A stretch of 64,000 nt of DNA from Nocardiopsis_B mangrovi. Lineage in GTDB: Bacteria; Actinomycetota; Actinomycetes; Streptosporangiales; Streptosporangiaceae. A program made the position numbers and the translations under genes. Every line of letters begins with the position of its first letter. Within the stretch, counting starts at the first letter, position 1. Under the pieces are notes generated by a model, which did not search any database, was not told the origin of the DNA, and saw nothing but the letters and a program-made list of their open reading frames with translations. Where the stretch lies: assembly GCF_042653925.1 (NCBI RefSeq), contig NZ_JBHSFQ010000030.1:1-64000 (forward strand). The letters are read 5' to 3'. Of this stretch, positions 15,014 to 23,480 are shown piece by piece.

Positions 15014-15371
15014 CCGGGTGGCGTCCACGCACGCTCTTCATCCCGCACCGGAACTCGAAGAGGCGCCACGGCTCGGCGTCCTCGCCGGAGGCAATGTCGG
15101 CGTCCAGGGGCGATCCGTCGGTCAGCCTCCGCTGGTAGTCGAGGGTGCCGATCACGGCGAGCGGGTGCGGGTCGGGCCCGGCGTCGTCGGCGCCGCCCTC
15201 GTCGTAGGGCTGCGGCCGGCCGGCGGACGCGCCGGGCTCGGGCGCGACCGGGCAGACCTGCGAGGGCGGGGGCGGCTCGGGGCCGAGACCGGGCAGGTTC
15301 CCGGACAGCACGAACACCAGCGCGACGGCCGGCCCGAAGGCGAGGCCCCACCAACCCGCACGCGGCGACAT
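14862..15371 (-). CDS. Hypothetical membrane-anchored protein, possibly broken
   Basis: A 169-residue open frame. Residues 5-30 form a convincing single membrane segment or signal anchor (GWWGLAFGPAVALVFVLSGNLPGLG). A Pro/Glu/Asp-rich linker and a short globular stretch follow (LAVIGTLDYQRRLTDGSPLDADIASGEDAEPWRLFEFRCG). The last 60 residues are Arg/Gly-rich and lie antisense to the MerR gene, so they are probably not native; a frameshift or truncation near 15030 is likely. No strong ribosome site is seen before the ATG at 15371. I do not recognise a family. Confidence 0.4.
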   Translation of the reverse strand: MSPRAGWWGLAFGPAVALVFVLSGNLPGLGPEPPPPSQVCPVAPEPGASAGRPQPYDEGGADDAGPDPHPLAVIGTLDYQRRLTDGSPLDADIASGEDAEPWRLFEFRCGMKSVRGRHPVSSGPAPRWWGRIRGGPAGSGAQRRRCSRGAPGGSGRACRCARPAGAGAF

Positions 15372-15520
15372 CGCCGCACGGTGGTACTCCGGTCCGGCGC
15401 GTACCGCCGCCCCGGCCGCCATCCCCCGCCCCATCCGTGGGTCCCGCACCGGGCTGCCCGCCCCGCGGCCGCCTGTACAGCGGGTGGACGCCTATGGACC
15501 ACTCCTCAGCCGAACCCATT

Positions 15521-15540
15521 ATGTGCATACGTATGCACAT
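15521..15540. promoter_or_regulatory. 20-bp perfect palindrome before the MFS gene, ArsR/SmtB-like operator
   Basis: ATGTGCATACGTATGCACAT is fully symmetric. TAGATT at 15546-15551 is a possible -10 box, so the palindrome covers the -35/spacer region. The size and symmetry resemble operators of ArsR/SmtB metal sensors, but no such gene is in the window. Confidence 0.7.
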
Positions 15541-15610
15541 GATGCTAGATTGGCGTGCCGTGGACCAGCGCAACCGATGGCGCCGGCGATCGGATCACGG
15601 GAGGCCGACG

Positions 15611-16975
15611 ATGCTCGGGGTACTGCGGAACCGGACCTACCGGCACCTGTTCACCGCCCAGGTCGTGGCGCTGGTGGGCACCGGGCTGGCCACGGTGGCG
15701 CTGGGGCTGCTGGCCTACGACATCGCCGGCGCGTCCGCGGGAGCGGTGCTCGGGACGGCCATGACCATCAAGATGGTGGCCTACGTGGGCATCTCCCCGT
15801 TCGTCGGCGCGGTTGCCGACCGGGTGCCGCGCCGGGCCCTCCTCGTCTCCGCCGACCTCATCCGCGCGGCCGTCGCGCTGTGCCTGCCGTTCGTCGACTC
15901 CGTCTGGCAGGTCTACGCACTGATCTTCGTGCTCCAGGCGGCCTCGGCCTCGTTCACCCCGGTCTTCCAGGCCGCCATCCCCGACGTCCTGCCCGACGAG
16001 CGCGACTACACGCGCGCCCTGTCGCTGTCGCGCCTGGCCTACGACCTGGAGAGCCTGTTCAGCCCCGCGCTGGCAGCGGCGCTCCTGACGCTGGTCACCT
16101 ACCAGGGGCTGTTCGCCGGCACCGTCGCGGGGTTCCTCGCCTCGGCCGCACTGGTGGTCTCCGTCCTGCTGCCCAAGGCGACCCCCTCCGAGCGGAAGGA
16201 GGGGGTGCTGCGCCGGACCACCCTGGGCGCCCGCGTCTTCCTGGCCACCCCGCGCCTGCGCGCGCTGCTGGCCATGAACCTGGCCGTCGCCGCGGCGAGC
16301 GGCACCGTTATCGTCAACACCATCGTCATCGTCCGCGACGTCCTGTCCCGTTCCGAGGGGGACGTGGCCGTCGCACTCGGCTGCTACGGCGCGGGATCCA
16401 TGCTCGTGGCGCTCGGCCTGCCCCGCGTCCTGGACCGCCTCGGCGACCGGCCGGTCATGCTGCCCGCCGGTTTCCTGCTCGCCGCGGTCCTGTCCGCGGC
16501 GGCGGCGATCGTGTCCGCGGACCCGGGCACCGCCTGGCCCCTGCTCCTCGCGGTGTGGGCGCTCCTCGGCGCCGGCACCGCGCTGATCCTCACCCCCGGG
16601 GCGCGCCTGCTGCGCCGCTCCTGTGGCCCGGCCGAACGGCCCGCGGTCTTCGCCGCGCAGTTCTCCCTCTCCCACGCCTGCTTCCTCATCACCTACCCCC
16701 TGGCCGGGTGGCTGGGCGCGGCGGCGGGCATGGGCACCACGCTGCTCCTTCTGGCCGGGCTGACCCTGGCGGCGGCGCTGGCCGCGGTCCGCGCCTGGCC
16801 CGCAGGCGATCCCCGCACCCTCCCCCACGTCCACACCGGCCTGGAGCCCGGCCACCCCCACCTGCACGACGCCGAAACCGCCGAGGCGGGGTGGGGGCAC
16901 ACCCACACCTTCGTCATCGACGACCTCCACGAGCGGTGGCCGACCCGCGCCGGCGAACCGGTCGACGCCCGCTGA
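15611..16975 (+). CDS. MFS exporter with histidine-rich C-terminal tail
   Basis: A 454-residue inner-membrane transporter with about 12 predicted helices, starting RNRTYRHLFTAQVVALVGTGLATVALGLLAYDIAG. The loop VGAVADRVPRRALL matches the MFS loop 2-3 motif. The last 60 residues are cytoplasmic in character and rich in histidine (PHVHTGLEPGHPHLHD and GHTHTF). This recalls NreB-type nickel exporters, whose His-rich tails bind metal. Metal export is therefore my best guess; a drug exporter is the alternative. The ATG at 15611 has GGGAGG at 15598-15603. The 20-bp palindrome just upstream suggests repression by a metal-sensing regulator encoded elsewhere. Confidence 0.85.
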   Translation: MLGVLRNRTYRHLFTAQVVALVGTGLATVALGLLAYDIAGASAGAVLGTAMTIKMVAYVGISPFVGAVADRVPRRALLVSADLIRAAVALCLPFVDSVWQVYALIFVLQAASASFTPVFQAAIPDVLPDERDYTRALSLSRLAYDLESLFSPALAAALLTLVTYQGLFAGTVAGFLASAALVVSVLLPKATPSERKEGVLRRTTLGARVFLATPRLRALLAMNLAVAAASGTVIVNTIVIVRDVLSRSEGDVAVALGCYGAGSMLVALGLPRVLDRLGDRPVMLPAGFLLAAVLSAAAAIVSADPGTAWPLLLAVWALLGAGTALILTPGARLLRRSCGPAERPAVFAAQFSLSHACFLITYPLAGWLGAAAGMGTTLLLLAGLTLAAALAAVRAWPAGDPRTLPHVHTGLEPGHPHLHDAETAEAGWGHTHTFVIDDLHERWPTRAGEPVDAR

Positions 16976-16992
16976 CCCCGTGGTGCGCGCCG

Positions 16993-17021
16993 GGGCCCGG
17001 GACGGCCGCCGCCCCGGGCCC
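16993..17021. terminator. Hairpin between MFS gene and TenA-end of the operon
   Basis: GGGCCCGGG at 16993-17001 pairs with CCCGGGCCC at 17013-17021 across an 11-base loop. It lies between two converging genes and can serve both. Confidence 0.6.
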
Positions 17022-17089
17022 GGCGGGCGGGGGCGGCGACGGCGCGTCCGCACCTGCGGCGGCCCGTCGCCGGCGGCGCCCGGCGCCCG

Positions 17090-17851
17090 TCAGTCGAGGT
17101 AGACGGCGTCGTGGAACCGGATCTCCGCGCGGAGCATGCCGGTGAACCACGCGTGGACCGTGGCGTCGGGGAGGTCGGCGGGGAGCGCGTCCACCTCCCC
17201 GCGCAGGAACGCCACCTGGTCGGTGAACGGGGAGCGGGCGTGCAACTCGATCCAGTCCTGGACCATCGGCGGCCGTGCCACGTCGCGGTCCGCCGCAGCC
17301 GAACACCAGGTCAGATACAGCTGTTCGGCCGCGAACATCGCGACGACGATCGCCGGGTAGCCGTGGTCGGCCGCGCCCGCCAGCACGTGGTCGGACAGGG
17401 TGTCGGCGGCGCGCCGCCCTTCGGCGCTCAGCCCGGCCCGGACCGGCCATTCCTCGCGGGCCCGGGCGAAGTAGTCCCGCTGCTCGGTGACCAGGCCGTG
17501 CAGGGAACGGGCGTGGCCCACCGCCGCCTCCCAGCCGGGCGCGTGCCACACGGCCGCTCCCAGCACGCGCGCGGCGGTGTGCACGAACCCCTCCTCGATC
17601 AGCAGGTAGCGCGCGTAGGCGACGGGGTCGACCCGGCCGGCGGTGAGGTCGGCGAGCAGCCGCGCCCCCGCGGCCCGGTCGAGTTCGTCCGCCGTCGCGG
17701 CGAGCAGCCGCTCGCTGCGCGTCGCACCGGCCCGGATGCCCGCGCCGTCTCCGGAGTGCGCGCCGGTGCCGGGCACGGCACCGGCGCCTCCCCCGGTGCC
17801 GCCGCTCCCGCTCCCGGGCGCCCGCGCCCCGCCGGTCAGCCGGTCAGCCAT
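17090..17851 (-). CDS. TenA/thiaminase II-like protein
   Basis: A 253-residue all-helical protein of the TenA family; relatives hydrolyse aminopyrimidines derived from thiamine. Recognisable parts are YARYLLIEEGFVHTAARVLGAA, HARSLHGLVTEQRDYFARA, VVAMFAAEQLYLTWC, WIELHARSPFTDQV and the final MLRAEIRFHDAVY, which holds the usual late Glu. The helix that carries the nucleophilic Cys in TenA_C proteins reads AMFAAEQLY here, without Cys at the expected place, so it resembles the TenA_E subgroup. The first 35 residues are Gly/Ala/Ser-rich. It is the last gene of an eight-gene operon and overlaps the gene before it by 16 bases. Confidence 0.82.
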   Translation of the reverse strand: MADRLTGGARAPGSGSGGTGGGAGAVPGTGAHSGDGAGIRAGATRSERLLAATADELDRAAGARLLADLTAGRVDPVAYARYLLIEEGFVHTAARVLGAAVWHAPGWEAAVGHARSLHGLVTEQRDYFARAREEWPVRAGLSAEGRRAADTLSDHVLAGAADHGYPAIVVAMFAAEQLYLTWCSAAADRDVARPPMVQDWIELHARSPFTDQVAFLRGEVDALPADLPDATVHAWFTGMLRAEIRFHDAVYLD

Positions 17852-18582
17852 CGCACCAGCCCGTCGAAGACGCGTCCGTAGCCGTCCCACTCCTCGCAGA
17901 AGGCGGGCGGAGCCCAGTGCGGCGAGCAGTCGGAGGTGAACGCGGCGGTGCGCCCGCGCCCGTGCTCGCCGACCACCACGAGCGGGTCGCCGTTGATCGT
18001 GGCCAGGGTCGCGGCGCCGCCGCGCGCGGTGACGCGGTTGTAGCCGAGCAGGTGCGGCCACGTCCCGCCGGCGCCGCCGAGGGCGGGGTGGGCGGCGTCG
18101 ACCGCAACGGGCTCGGCGCCGGCGGGAAGCTCCACCCGGTCGTCGTCGGGCAGCAGCTCCACCGGCAGGGCGTCGGCGATCGGGGTCTGCCGGAACGCGG
18201 CCTTGGCCTGGAAGCCCGTGAAGGACAGGTAGCCCCCGATCATCAGCAGGGCGCCGCCGTCGGCCACCCAGGCGGCCAGGTTGGCCAGGCGGTCGCGGCC
18301 GCGCTCGGAACGGTCGAGGACCGCCGGGTCGAGCTGGATGGAGTTGGCCCCGATGTCGGAGAGGATCACCAGGTCGTGGGCTGCGAGCGCCGCGGCGTCG
18401 CCGGGGAAGTCCGTGGGGACGAGGTGGGCGGGCAGGTGGGTGACCGTGTGCCCGGCCGCGGTCAGGGCGTCGCGCAAGGGGCCGACCCCCTCCACGTAGG
18501 AGTGCACGGTGAACGAGTCCACCCCCTTGACGTGCGTCGATTCGGTCATCCAGCTCTCGCCGGCGATGAGGACGCGACTCAC
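17836..18582 (-). CDS. Putative glutamine-amidotransferase-like protein (PF07090 type)
   Basis: A 248-residue protein starting MSRVLIAGESWMTESTHVKGVDSF, the signature opening of the GATase1-like PF07090 family. Then come a Rossmann-like core (LAAHDLVILSDIGANSIQLDP), GGALLMIGGYLSFTGFQAKAAF, and a C-terminal GRGRTAAFTSDCSPHWAP. The CSPHW segment puts Cys and His close together. The biochemical role of the family is not established. GGAGCC lies before the ATG at 18582. Its 3' end overlaps the TenA gene. Position in the operon suggests it acts on the imported compound or on a product of the phosphotriesterase-like enzyme. Confidence 0.85.
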   Translation of the reverse strand: MSRVLIAGESWMTESTHVKGVDSFTVHSYVEGVGPLRDALTAAGHTVTHLPAHLVPTDFPGDAAALAAHDLVILSDIGANSIQLDPAVLDRSERGRDRLANLAAWVADGGALLMIGGYLSFTGFQAKAAFRQTPIADALPVELLPDDDRVELPAGAEPVAVDAAHPALGGAGGTWPHLLGYNRVTARGGAATLATINGDPLVVVGEHGRGRTAAFTSDCSPHWAPPAFCEEWDGYGRVFDGLVRWLTG

Positions 18583-18649
18583 GAGGGCTCCTTTCCATTC
18601 GGTGCCGGCGCGCGGTTCGCGCCGGTCTCGGTGATCACGGGGCCGGCGG

Positions 18650-19711
18650 TCACGCGCCGCCGCGGGCGGCGGCCTCGAAGAGCGAACGCGGGTTCGCCGT
18701 CAGCACCCGGTCGACGGCGGTGGCGTCCGCGCCCAGGTCGCGCAGCCGCTCGGCGAAGAGCACCGGCACATACGCGAAGCCGTTGCCGCCGTAGCGGGTC
18801 AGCATGCTCTTCAGGAAGACGTCGTGGCTGAGCAGCAGCCGGCCCCCGTGGCCGGCGCCGATGAGCCCGTGCACGGCGAGGGCGGTGTCGGCCGGCGCCG
18901 GCGACTGGCCCTCGCCGGGGTAGCGGAACGCCATGCCCACCATGTCGAACTCCAGCCACACGCCCCGCTCGGCGACGGCGCGCTGGTAGCCGGGGTCGCC
19001 GCCGGAGGGGTCCATGTGGCACAGCACGACCGCCCCCGGTGCCACGCCCTGCTCGTCGAGCACGATGTCGAGCACCTCGAAGGCGCGCCGCTGCCAGCCG
19101 GGCAGGTGCACGAACAGCGGGACGCCCACCTCGCGCTGCGCCGCGCAGGCCGCGCGCAGGGCGGTCCGCTCGGCCGGGGTGAACGCCGGGGAGACCCCGA
19201 TCTCGCCGATGACGCCGGGCCGGACCTCCCCGGGGCCGGCCGCGCGGAACTCCGCGGCCAGTTCGGCTGCCAGCGCGTCGACCGTCGCCGTCGCGAGGTG
19301 GGGCGGGTGGAACCGCTCCAGGTACCAGCCGGCGCCCATGATGACGTTGAGGCCGGTCCGCCGGGCGATCCCGCGCAGCGCCGCGGGGTCGCGGCCGATG
19401 CCGGGCGGGGTCAGGTCGATCACGCTGCGGCCCCCGGCCGCGGCGAACACCTCCAGGTCGGCGGCCACGGCGTCGGTGTCGTCGAGCACGCAGTGGTCGC
19501 GGCAGGCGTAGGGGTCCTCGCGCAGCAGCCAGGCCAGCTCGGGCGTCACCGCGGCGTCGGCCAGGAACGCCCGCTCGGGCCGGCCGGGCGGCACGACCGC
19601 GGCCCGCAGGTCGTTGGCCAGGTGCTCGTGGGGCAGGGTCAGGCCGAGCCGGTCGCTGCCGATCGTGCCCGTGACCGTGCGCACCTCCACCGCGTCCACC
19701 GCGCCGCTCAT
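18650..19711 (-). CDS. Phosphotriesterase-family metal-dependent hydrolase
   Basis: A 353-residue TIM-barrel amidohydrolase of the phosphotriesterase/PHP group. Metal-ligand motifs are in order: LPHEHL (HxH) near residue 26-31, a Glu in VIGEIGVS where classical enzymes have a carbamylated Lys, VFVHLPG-type His (PLFVHLPGW), LCHMD, and LLLSHDVF with the last Asp. Glu in place of Lys is found in part of the family. Relatives act as lactonases, esterases or sugar-phosphate hydrolases. The ATG at 19711 overlaps the permease stop (ATGA). Its place in a sugar-type ABC operon suggests a lactone or ester step in catabolism. Confidence 0.88.
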   Translation of the reverse strand: MSGAVDAVEVRTVTGTIGSDRLGLTLPHEHLANDLRAAVVPPGRPERAFLADAAVTPELAWLLREDPYACRDHCVLDDTDAVAADLEVFAAAGGRSVIDLTPPGIGRDPAALRGIARRTGLNVIMGAGWYLERFHPPHLATATVDALAAELAAEFRAAGPGEVRPGVIGEIGVSPAFTPAERTALRAACAAQREVGVPLFVHLPGWQRRAFEVLDIVLDEQGVAPGAVVLCHMDPSGGDPGYQRAVAERGVWLEFDMVGMAFRYPGEGQSPAPADTALAVHGLIGAGHGGRLLLSHDVFLKSMLTRYGGNGFAYVPVLFAERLRDLGADATAVDRVLTANPRSLFEAAARGGA

Positions 19712-20760
19712 GTGCCCCTGCCCAGCAGGGTGGCCGCCAGCCGGCCGATGTCGCGGCCGCGCAGGTTGATCCAGATGGCGAGGATCAGCACGCACCCGGT
19801 GATGATCGGTGTGAGGAAGGGGCTCATGCCCAGCAGGGTCAGCCCGTTGGCGATCGCCCCGGTGATCACGGCGCCGATGACCGTCCCCGCGATCGAGCCG
19901 CGCCCGCCGAAGAGGTCGGTGCCGCCGAGCACCACGGCGGCGATGACGGTCAGCTCGAACGCCTGCGCGGAGTTCGCCGACCCCGACCCCAGCCGGGCCG
20001 CGATCAGCAGCCCCGCCACCCCGGCGGCCGCGCCGGTGAGCATGAGCGCGAGCATCTTGATCCGCCGGGTGTCGACCCCGGCCCGGCGCACCGATTCCTC
20101 CTGGGAGCCGATGCCGGTGACGTACTGGCCGAAGCGCGTCCGGTGCATGAGCACCGCGCCGAGAACGGCGACCACCAATGCGATCCAGGCCGACGCGGAG
20201 AACCCGAGGAAGCCGGCGTCGCCGATCCGGGCCAGGAACAGCCGGCTGTCGATCGGCACCGAGAAGCCCTCGGTCCGCAGCAGCGCGATGCCGCGGATGA
20301 CGGACATGGTCGCCAGCGTCACCACGAACGGCGGGATGCGGTTGTAGGCCGACAGCCAGCCGTTGACCACGCCCCAGAAGGCGCCCGCGGCGATGCCGAT
20401 CACGATGACCAGCGAGGAGTCCAGCCCCGAGACCAGCAGTTCGGCGGAGACGGCGGCGACGAAGGCGATGGTGGAGCCCACCGACAGGTCGATCTGCCCG
20501 GAGGTGATGACGAACGTCATCGCCACGCCCACGATCACCACGGGGGCGATCTGGGTGGCCAGGTTGGACAGGTTCCCGAAGGTCAGGAAGGTCGGCTCGA
20601 CCATGCCGAACAGGGCGAACAGGGCCGCTGTGACGCCGAGCATGATCAGGGTGGCCTTGTTGGTGCCCCGCCACAGCGCGGCCGCGCGCCCGGCCGGGCC
20701 GCCGGGCCCGTCCTCGCGCGCCGGCCCCGCCGCGGGCGCGGGCGCGGTCTCGGTGGTCAT
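19708..20760 (-). CDS. ABC importer permease, ribose/RbsC type
   Basis: A 350-residue membrane protein with about 10 helices, of the CUT2 sugar/ribose family. Diagnostic stretches are EPTFLTFGNLSNLATQIAPVVIVGVAMTFVITSGQIDLSVGS and AFELTVIAAVVLGGTDLFGGRGSIAGTVIGAV. The first 30 residues are a Pro/Gly/Ala-rich cytoplasmic tail. Its ATG at 20760 overlaps the stop of the ATPase gene and its stop overlaps the next start, so the operon is tightly coupled. The imported substrate is unknown; the family takes up pentoses, inositols, autoinducer-2 and nucleosides. Confidence 0.94.
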   Translation of the reverse strand: MTTETAPAPAAGPAREDGPGGPAGRAAALWRGTNKATLIMLGVTAALFALFGMVEPTFLTFGNLSNLATQIAPVVIVGVAMTFVITSGQIDLSVGSTIAFVAAVSAELLVSGLDSSLVIVIGIAAGAFWGVVNGWLSAYNRIPPFVVTLATMSVIRGIALLRTEGFSVPIDSRLFLARIGDAGFLGFSASAWIALVVAVLGAVLMHRTRFGQYVTGIGSQEESVRRAGVDTRRIKMLALMLTGAAAGVAGLLIAARLGSGSANSAQAFELTVIAAVVLGGTDLFGGRGSIAGTVIGAVITGAIANGLTLLGMSPFLTPIITGCVLILAIWINLRGRDIGRLAATLLGRGT

Positions 20761-21539
20761 GAGTGGGTCTCCGTTCCCAGCGCGGCGGGTTCGTGCGCGG
20801 GCTCCGCGTCGGCCCGGGTGATCAGGGCGACGAGCTTCTCGATGTCCAGGTCGGAGATCCGCGCGTCGTCCACGCTGCGCCCCTCGTACATGACGGTGAT
20901 GCGGTCGCACACCCGGAAGAGGTCCTGGAGGCGGTGGGTGATGAGGATGACGCCGACCCCCCGGGCGGCGACCTCGCCGATCAGCCGCAGCACCGATTCC
21001 ACCTCGGCGACGGCCAGCGCGGCCGTGGGCTCGTCGAGGATGAGGACGTCGGGCCGGGTCGAGACGGCGCGGGCGATCGCCACGGTCTGGCGCTGCCCGC
21101 CGGAGAGGGTGCCGATCTCCTGGCGGGTCGAGGTGACCCGCACGTGCAGGTCCGCCAGGATCCGCGCGGACCGGGCGTGCATCTCCCGCCGGTCCAGGAA
21201 CGGCCCTTTGCGGGGTTCGCGGCCCAGGAACAGGTTGCCGGCGACGTCGAGCGTGTCGCACAGGGCGAGGTCCTGGTAGACGATGCCGATCCCGGCGCGC
21301 CGGGCGTCGGCGGGGCTCGCGAACCGCGCCTTCTCGCCCTTGACCAGGATGTCGCCGTCGTCGTGGCGGACCGCGCCGGCGAGGACCTTCATGAGGGTGG
21401 ACTTGCCGGCCCCGTTGTCGCCGACGAGCCCGAGCACCTCGCCGCGGGCGAGGGTGAGGTCGACGCCGTCGAGCGACCGCACGGGCCCGAAGGACTTGCG
21501 GATACCGCGCAGCTCGACGAGCGGCTGTTGGTCGCTCAT
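20757..21539 (-). CDS. ABC importer ATP-binding protein, single domain
   Basis: A 260-residue ATPase. Walker A is GDNGAGKST, the signature is LSGGQRQTV, and Walker B is LILDEPTAAL, followed by the switch His in ILITHR. Only one nucleotide-binding domain is present, so it works as a homodimer, like FrcA-type partners of CUT2 permeases and unlike the double RbsA. Overlap with the permease start by four bases and adjacency to the binding-protein gene make the complex clear. Confidence 0.95.
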   Translation of the reverse strand: MSDQQPLVELRGIRKSFGPVRSLDGVDLTLARGEVLGLVGDNGAGKSTLMKVLAGAVRHDDGDILVKGEKARFASPADARRAGIGIVYQDLALCDTLDVAGNLFLGREPRKGPFLDRREMHARSARILADLHVRVTSTRQEIGTLSGGQRQTVAIARAVSTRPDVLILDEPTAALAVAEVESVLRLIGEVAARGVGVILITHRLQDLFRVCDRITVMYEGRSVDDARISDLDIEKLVALITRADAEPAHEPAALGTETHS

Positions 21540-21540
21540 G

Positions 21541-22554
21541 TCACTTCTCCAGGTAGTAGAGGTAGTCCTCGAAGTTGTCGGGGGTGACGATCTGGATCGG
21601 GACGGGCACCTCGGCGTCGGTGTCCTCGCCGCACGCCAGCCGGATCGCCGATGCCATGGACGCGTAGCCGAACTCGAAGGTGTTCTGCTGGACGACCCCG
21701 CTGATCCACCCGTCGCGCAGGCCCTCGACGGCGGGCTCCGACAGGTCCCAGCCCACGACGTTCACGCGGTCGGTGGCGTCCTGCCCGCGTACGGCGGCGG
21801 CCAGGCCGATCAGGGCGGGCTCGCCGGTGGCGTAGATGTAGGTCCCGTCGGGGTCCCCGGTGAGCAGGTTCTCGGCGGAGGTCTGGGCGTCCTCCTGGAT
21901 GTTGCGGCCGTCAACCACGGTGTCGACGGCCATGCCGCCGTCCTCCACCGCCTCGGTGAAGCCCTCCTGGCGCTCCAGCTGGATGGTGCTGTTGAGCGCG
22001 CTGACGATGTCGACCTCGCCCTCGCCGCCCGACTGCGCGAGCAGGTGCTCGCCGATCTGCCCGCCGCCTTCGCGGTTCTCCACGCCGACCTGGACGGACA
22101 CCGCGGGGTCGTCCACGGTGGCGTCGACCGCAACCACGGGCACGCCCGCGGCGTCGGCCGCGCGGATCGCGGGCTTGATGCCCTCGGTGTCGATGGCGTC
22201 GACGATGACCGCGTCGGCGCCTCCGGCGACCAGGTCGCTGATCGCGTTGGCCTGGGTGACGGCGTCGTCGTCGCCGTTGACCACCTGCAGCGTGGCCCCG
22301 GCCTCGTCGGCGACGCGCTGGGCGCCGCTGATGATCTGGTTGAAGAAGAGGGCCTGGAGGTTGATGGTGACCAGGCCGATCTCCAGCGGTGCGCCGTCGG
22401 CCTCGCAGGCGGTGGGGACGTCCTCGGGGTCCGGCGGCCCCTGGGCGGCGGCCGCCTCCTCGGCGGCCTGCTGCTCGCGGACCTCGGCGTCGCAGGCGGT
22501 ACCGGCCAGCAGCAGGAGCGCGCACAAGGCCGCGATCCCCGGATTCCTGATCAT
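21541..22554 (-). CDS. ABC importer substrate-binding lipoprotein
   Basis: A 337-residue type-I periplasmic-binding protein. The lipobox is LLLLAGTAC with Cys at about residue 21. A charged linker follows, then the sugar-binding domains (IGLVTINLQALFFNQIISGAQRVADEAGATLQVVNGDDD, and later DAVIVDAIDTEGIKPAIRAADAAGVPVVAVDATVDD). Phe/Asn positions after the first strand are typical for ribose-type ligands. The ATG at 22554 overlaps the kinase stop by four bases. It delivers the operon's unknown substrate to the permease. Confidence 0.93.
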   Translation of the reverse strand: MIRNPGIAALCALLLLAGTACDAEVREQQAAEEAAAAQGPPDPEDVPTACEADGAPLEIGLVTINLQALFFNQIISGAQRVADEAGATLQVVNGDDDAVTQANAISDLVAGGADAVIVDAIDTEGIKPAIRAADAAGVPVVAVDATVDDPAVSVQVGVENREGGGQIGEHLLAQSGGEGEVDIVSALNSTIQLERQEGFTEAVEDGGMAVDTVVDGRNIQEDAQTSAENLLTGDPDGTYIYATGEPALIGLAAAVRGQDATDRVNVVGWDLSEPAVEGLRDGWISGVVQQNTFEFGYASMASAIRLACGEDTDAEVPVPIQIVTPDNFEDYLYYLEK

Positions 22555-23480
22555 GGTGTGCTCCGAATCGGCGTGGGCGGTCGGTCGGGGTCGGCGGGCG
22601 CGGACAGCAGCGCCTCGACGGCGTCGCGGCCGGGCGCGCCGCGGGCTCCGGGGACGGTGCAGGACAGGGCCGCCGCCGCGGCCGCCCGGCGGGCGGCCGC
22701 GGCGGGGGCGAGCCCGGCGTCGAGCCCGGCGAGGTAGGCGCCGGAGAAGCAGTCGCCGGCCCCGGTGGCGTCGACCGCGTCGACGGGGAAGGCGGCGCCC
22801 CGCCCGGTCTCGCCGCCGGGGCCGAACAGCCGCCAGCCGTCGGCGCCGTCGGTGACGATCAGGACGACGCCGTGCCCGGCGGCGAGTTCGGCGGCGGTGT
22901 CCTCGACCGGGCCGAACAGGGATTCCAGCTGGGCCCGCCCAGCGACCGCGTGCCCCGCGCTGGAGAGCGCGGTGCGGGCGGCGTCGGGGTCCGCGCAGCC
23001 GTCGAGGTCGACGAAGAGCGACGTCCGGCCCCCGGGGTCGGCGAGCGCGAGCGCCGTCGCGGCCCCGGGCCAGCGGTAGCCGTCGAGGTAGAGCCATCCC
23101 CCGCCGCGGGCGGCCAGGCGCCGGACCCCTGCGGCGATGCGGGCGGCGTCGAGGTCGTCGTCGCGGCTGATGACGGCGCGTTCTCCGTCGGGGGTGACCA
23201 GGACGACCGCGGTGGCGACGGCGGCGTCGGTGTGGCACCAGGAGGTGTCGACGCCGTCGGCGGCCAGCGCGGCGAGGAAGTCCCGGTCGGCCGGCGCCGT
23301 GCCGACGGCTCCGCCGAAGGCGGCCCGCGCGCCCATGCGGGCGGCGGCGACGGCGGCGTTGGCCCCCATGCCGCCGTGGCGGTGGTCGATCGCGGTCGCC
23401 TGCACCCGGTCGCCGCCCTTGGGGAGGGCGGGGACGCGGGCCACGACGTCGACGTTGGCGTAGCCGCAGAAGAGGATCAC
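22551..23480 (-). CDS. PfkB-family carbohydrate kinase
   Basis: A 309-residue ribokinase-like enzyme. The N-terminal glycine motif is GGMGANAAVAAARMGA. The C-terminal PfkB signature DAVDATGAGDCFSGAYLAGL contains the catalytic Asp and anion hole. The start is GTG at 23480, overlapping the stop of the upstream gene (GTGA) with GGGAGG-like spacing. It probably phosphorylates the imported sugar or nucleoside. The specificity cannot be assigned from the sequence I can see. Confidence 0.93.
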   Translation of the reverse strand: MILFCGYANVDVVARVPALPKGGDRVQATAIDHRHGGMGANAAVAAARMGARAAFGGAVGTAPADRDFLAALAADGVDTSWCHTDAAVATAVVLVTPDGERAVISRDDDLDAARIAAGVRRLAARGGGWLYLDGYRWPGAATALALADPGGRTSLFVDLDGCADPDAARTALSSAGHAVAGRAQLESLFGPVEDTAAELAAGHGVVLIVTDGADGWRLFGPGGETGRGAAFPVDAVDATGAGDCFSGAYLAGLDAGLAPAAAARRAAAAAALSCTVPGARGAPGRDAVEALLSAPADPDRPPTPIRSTP

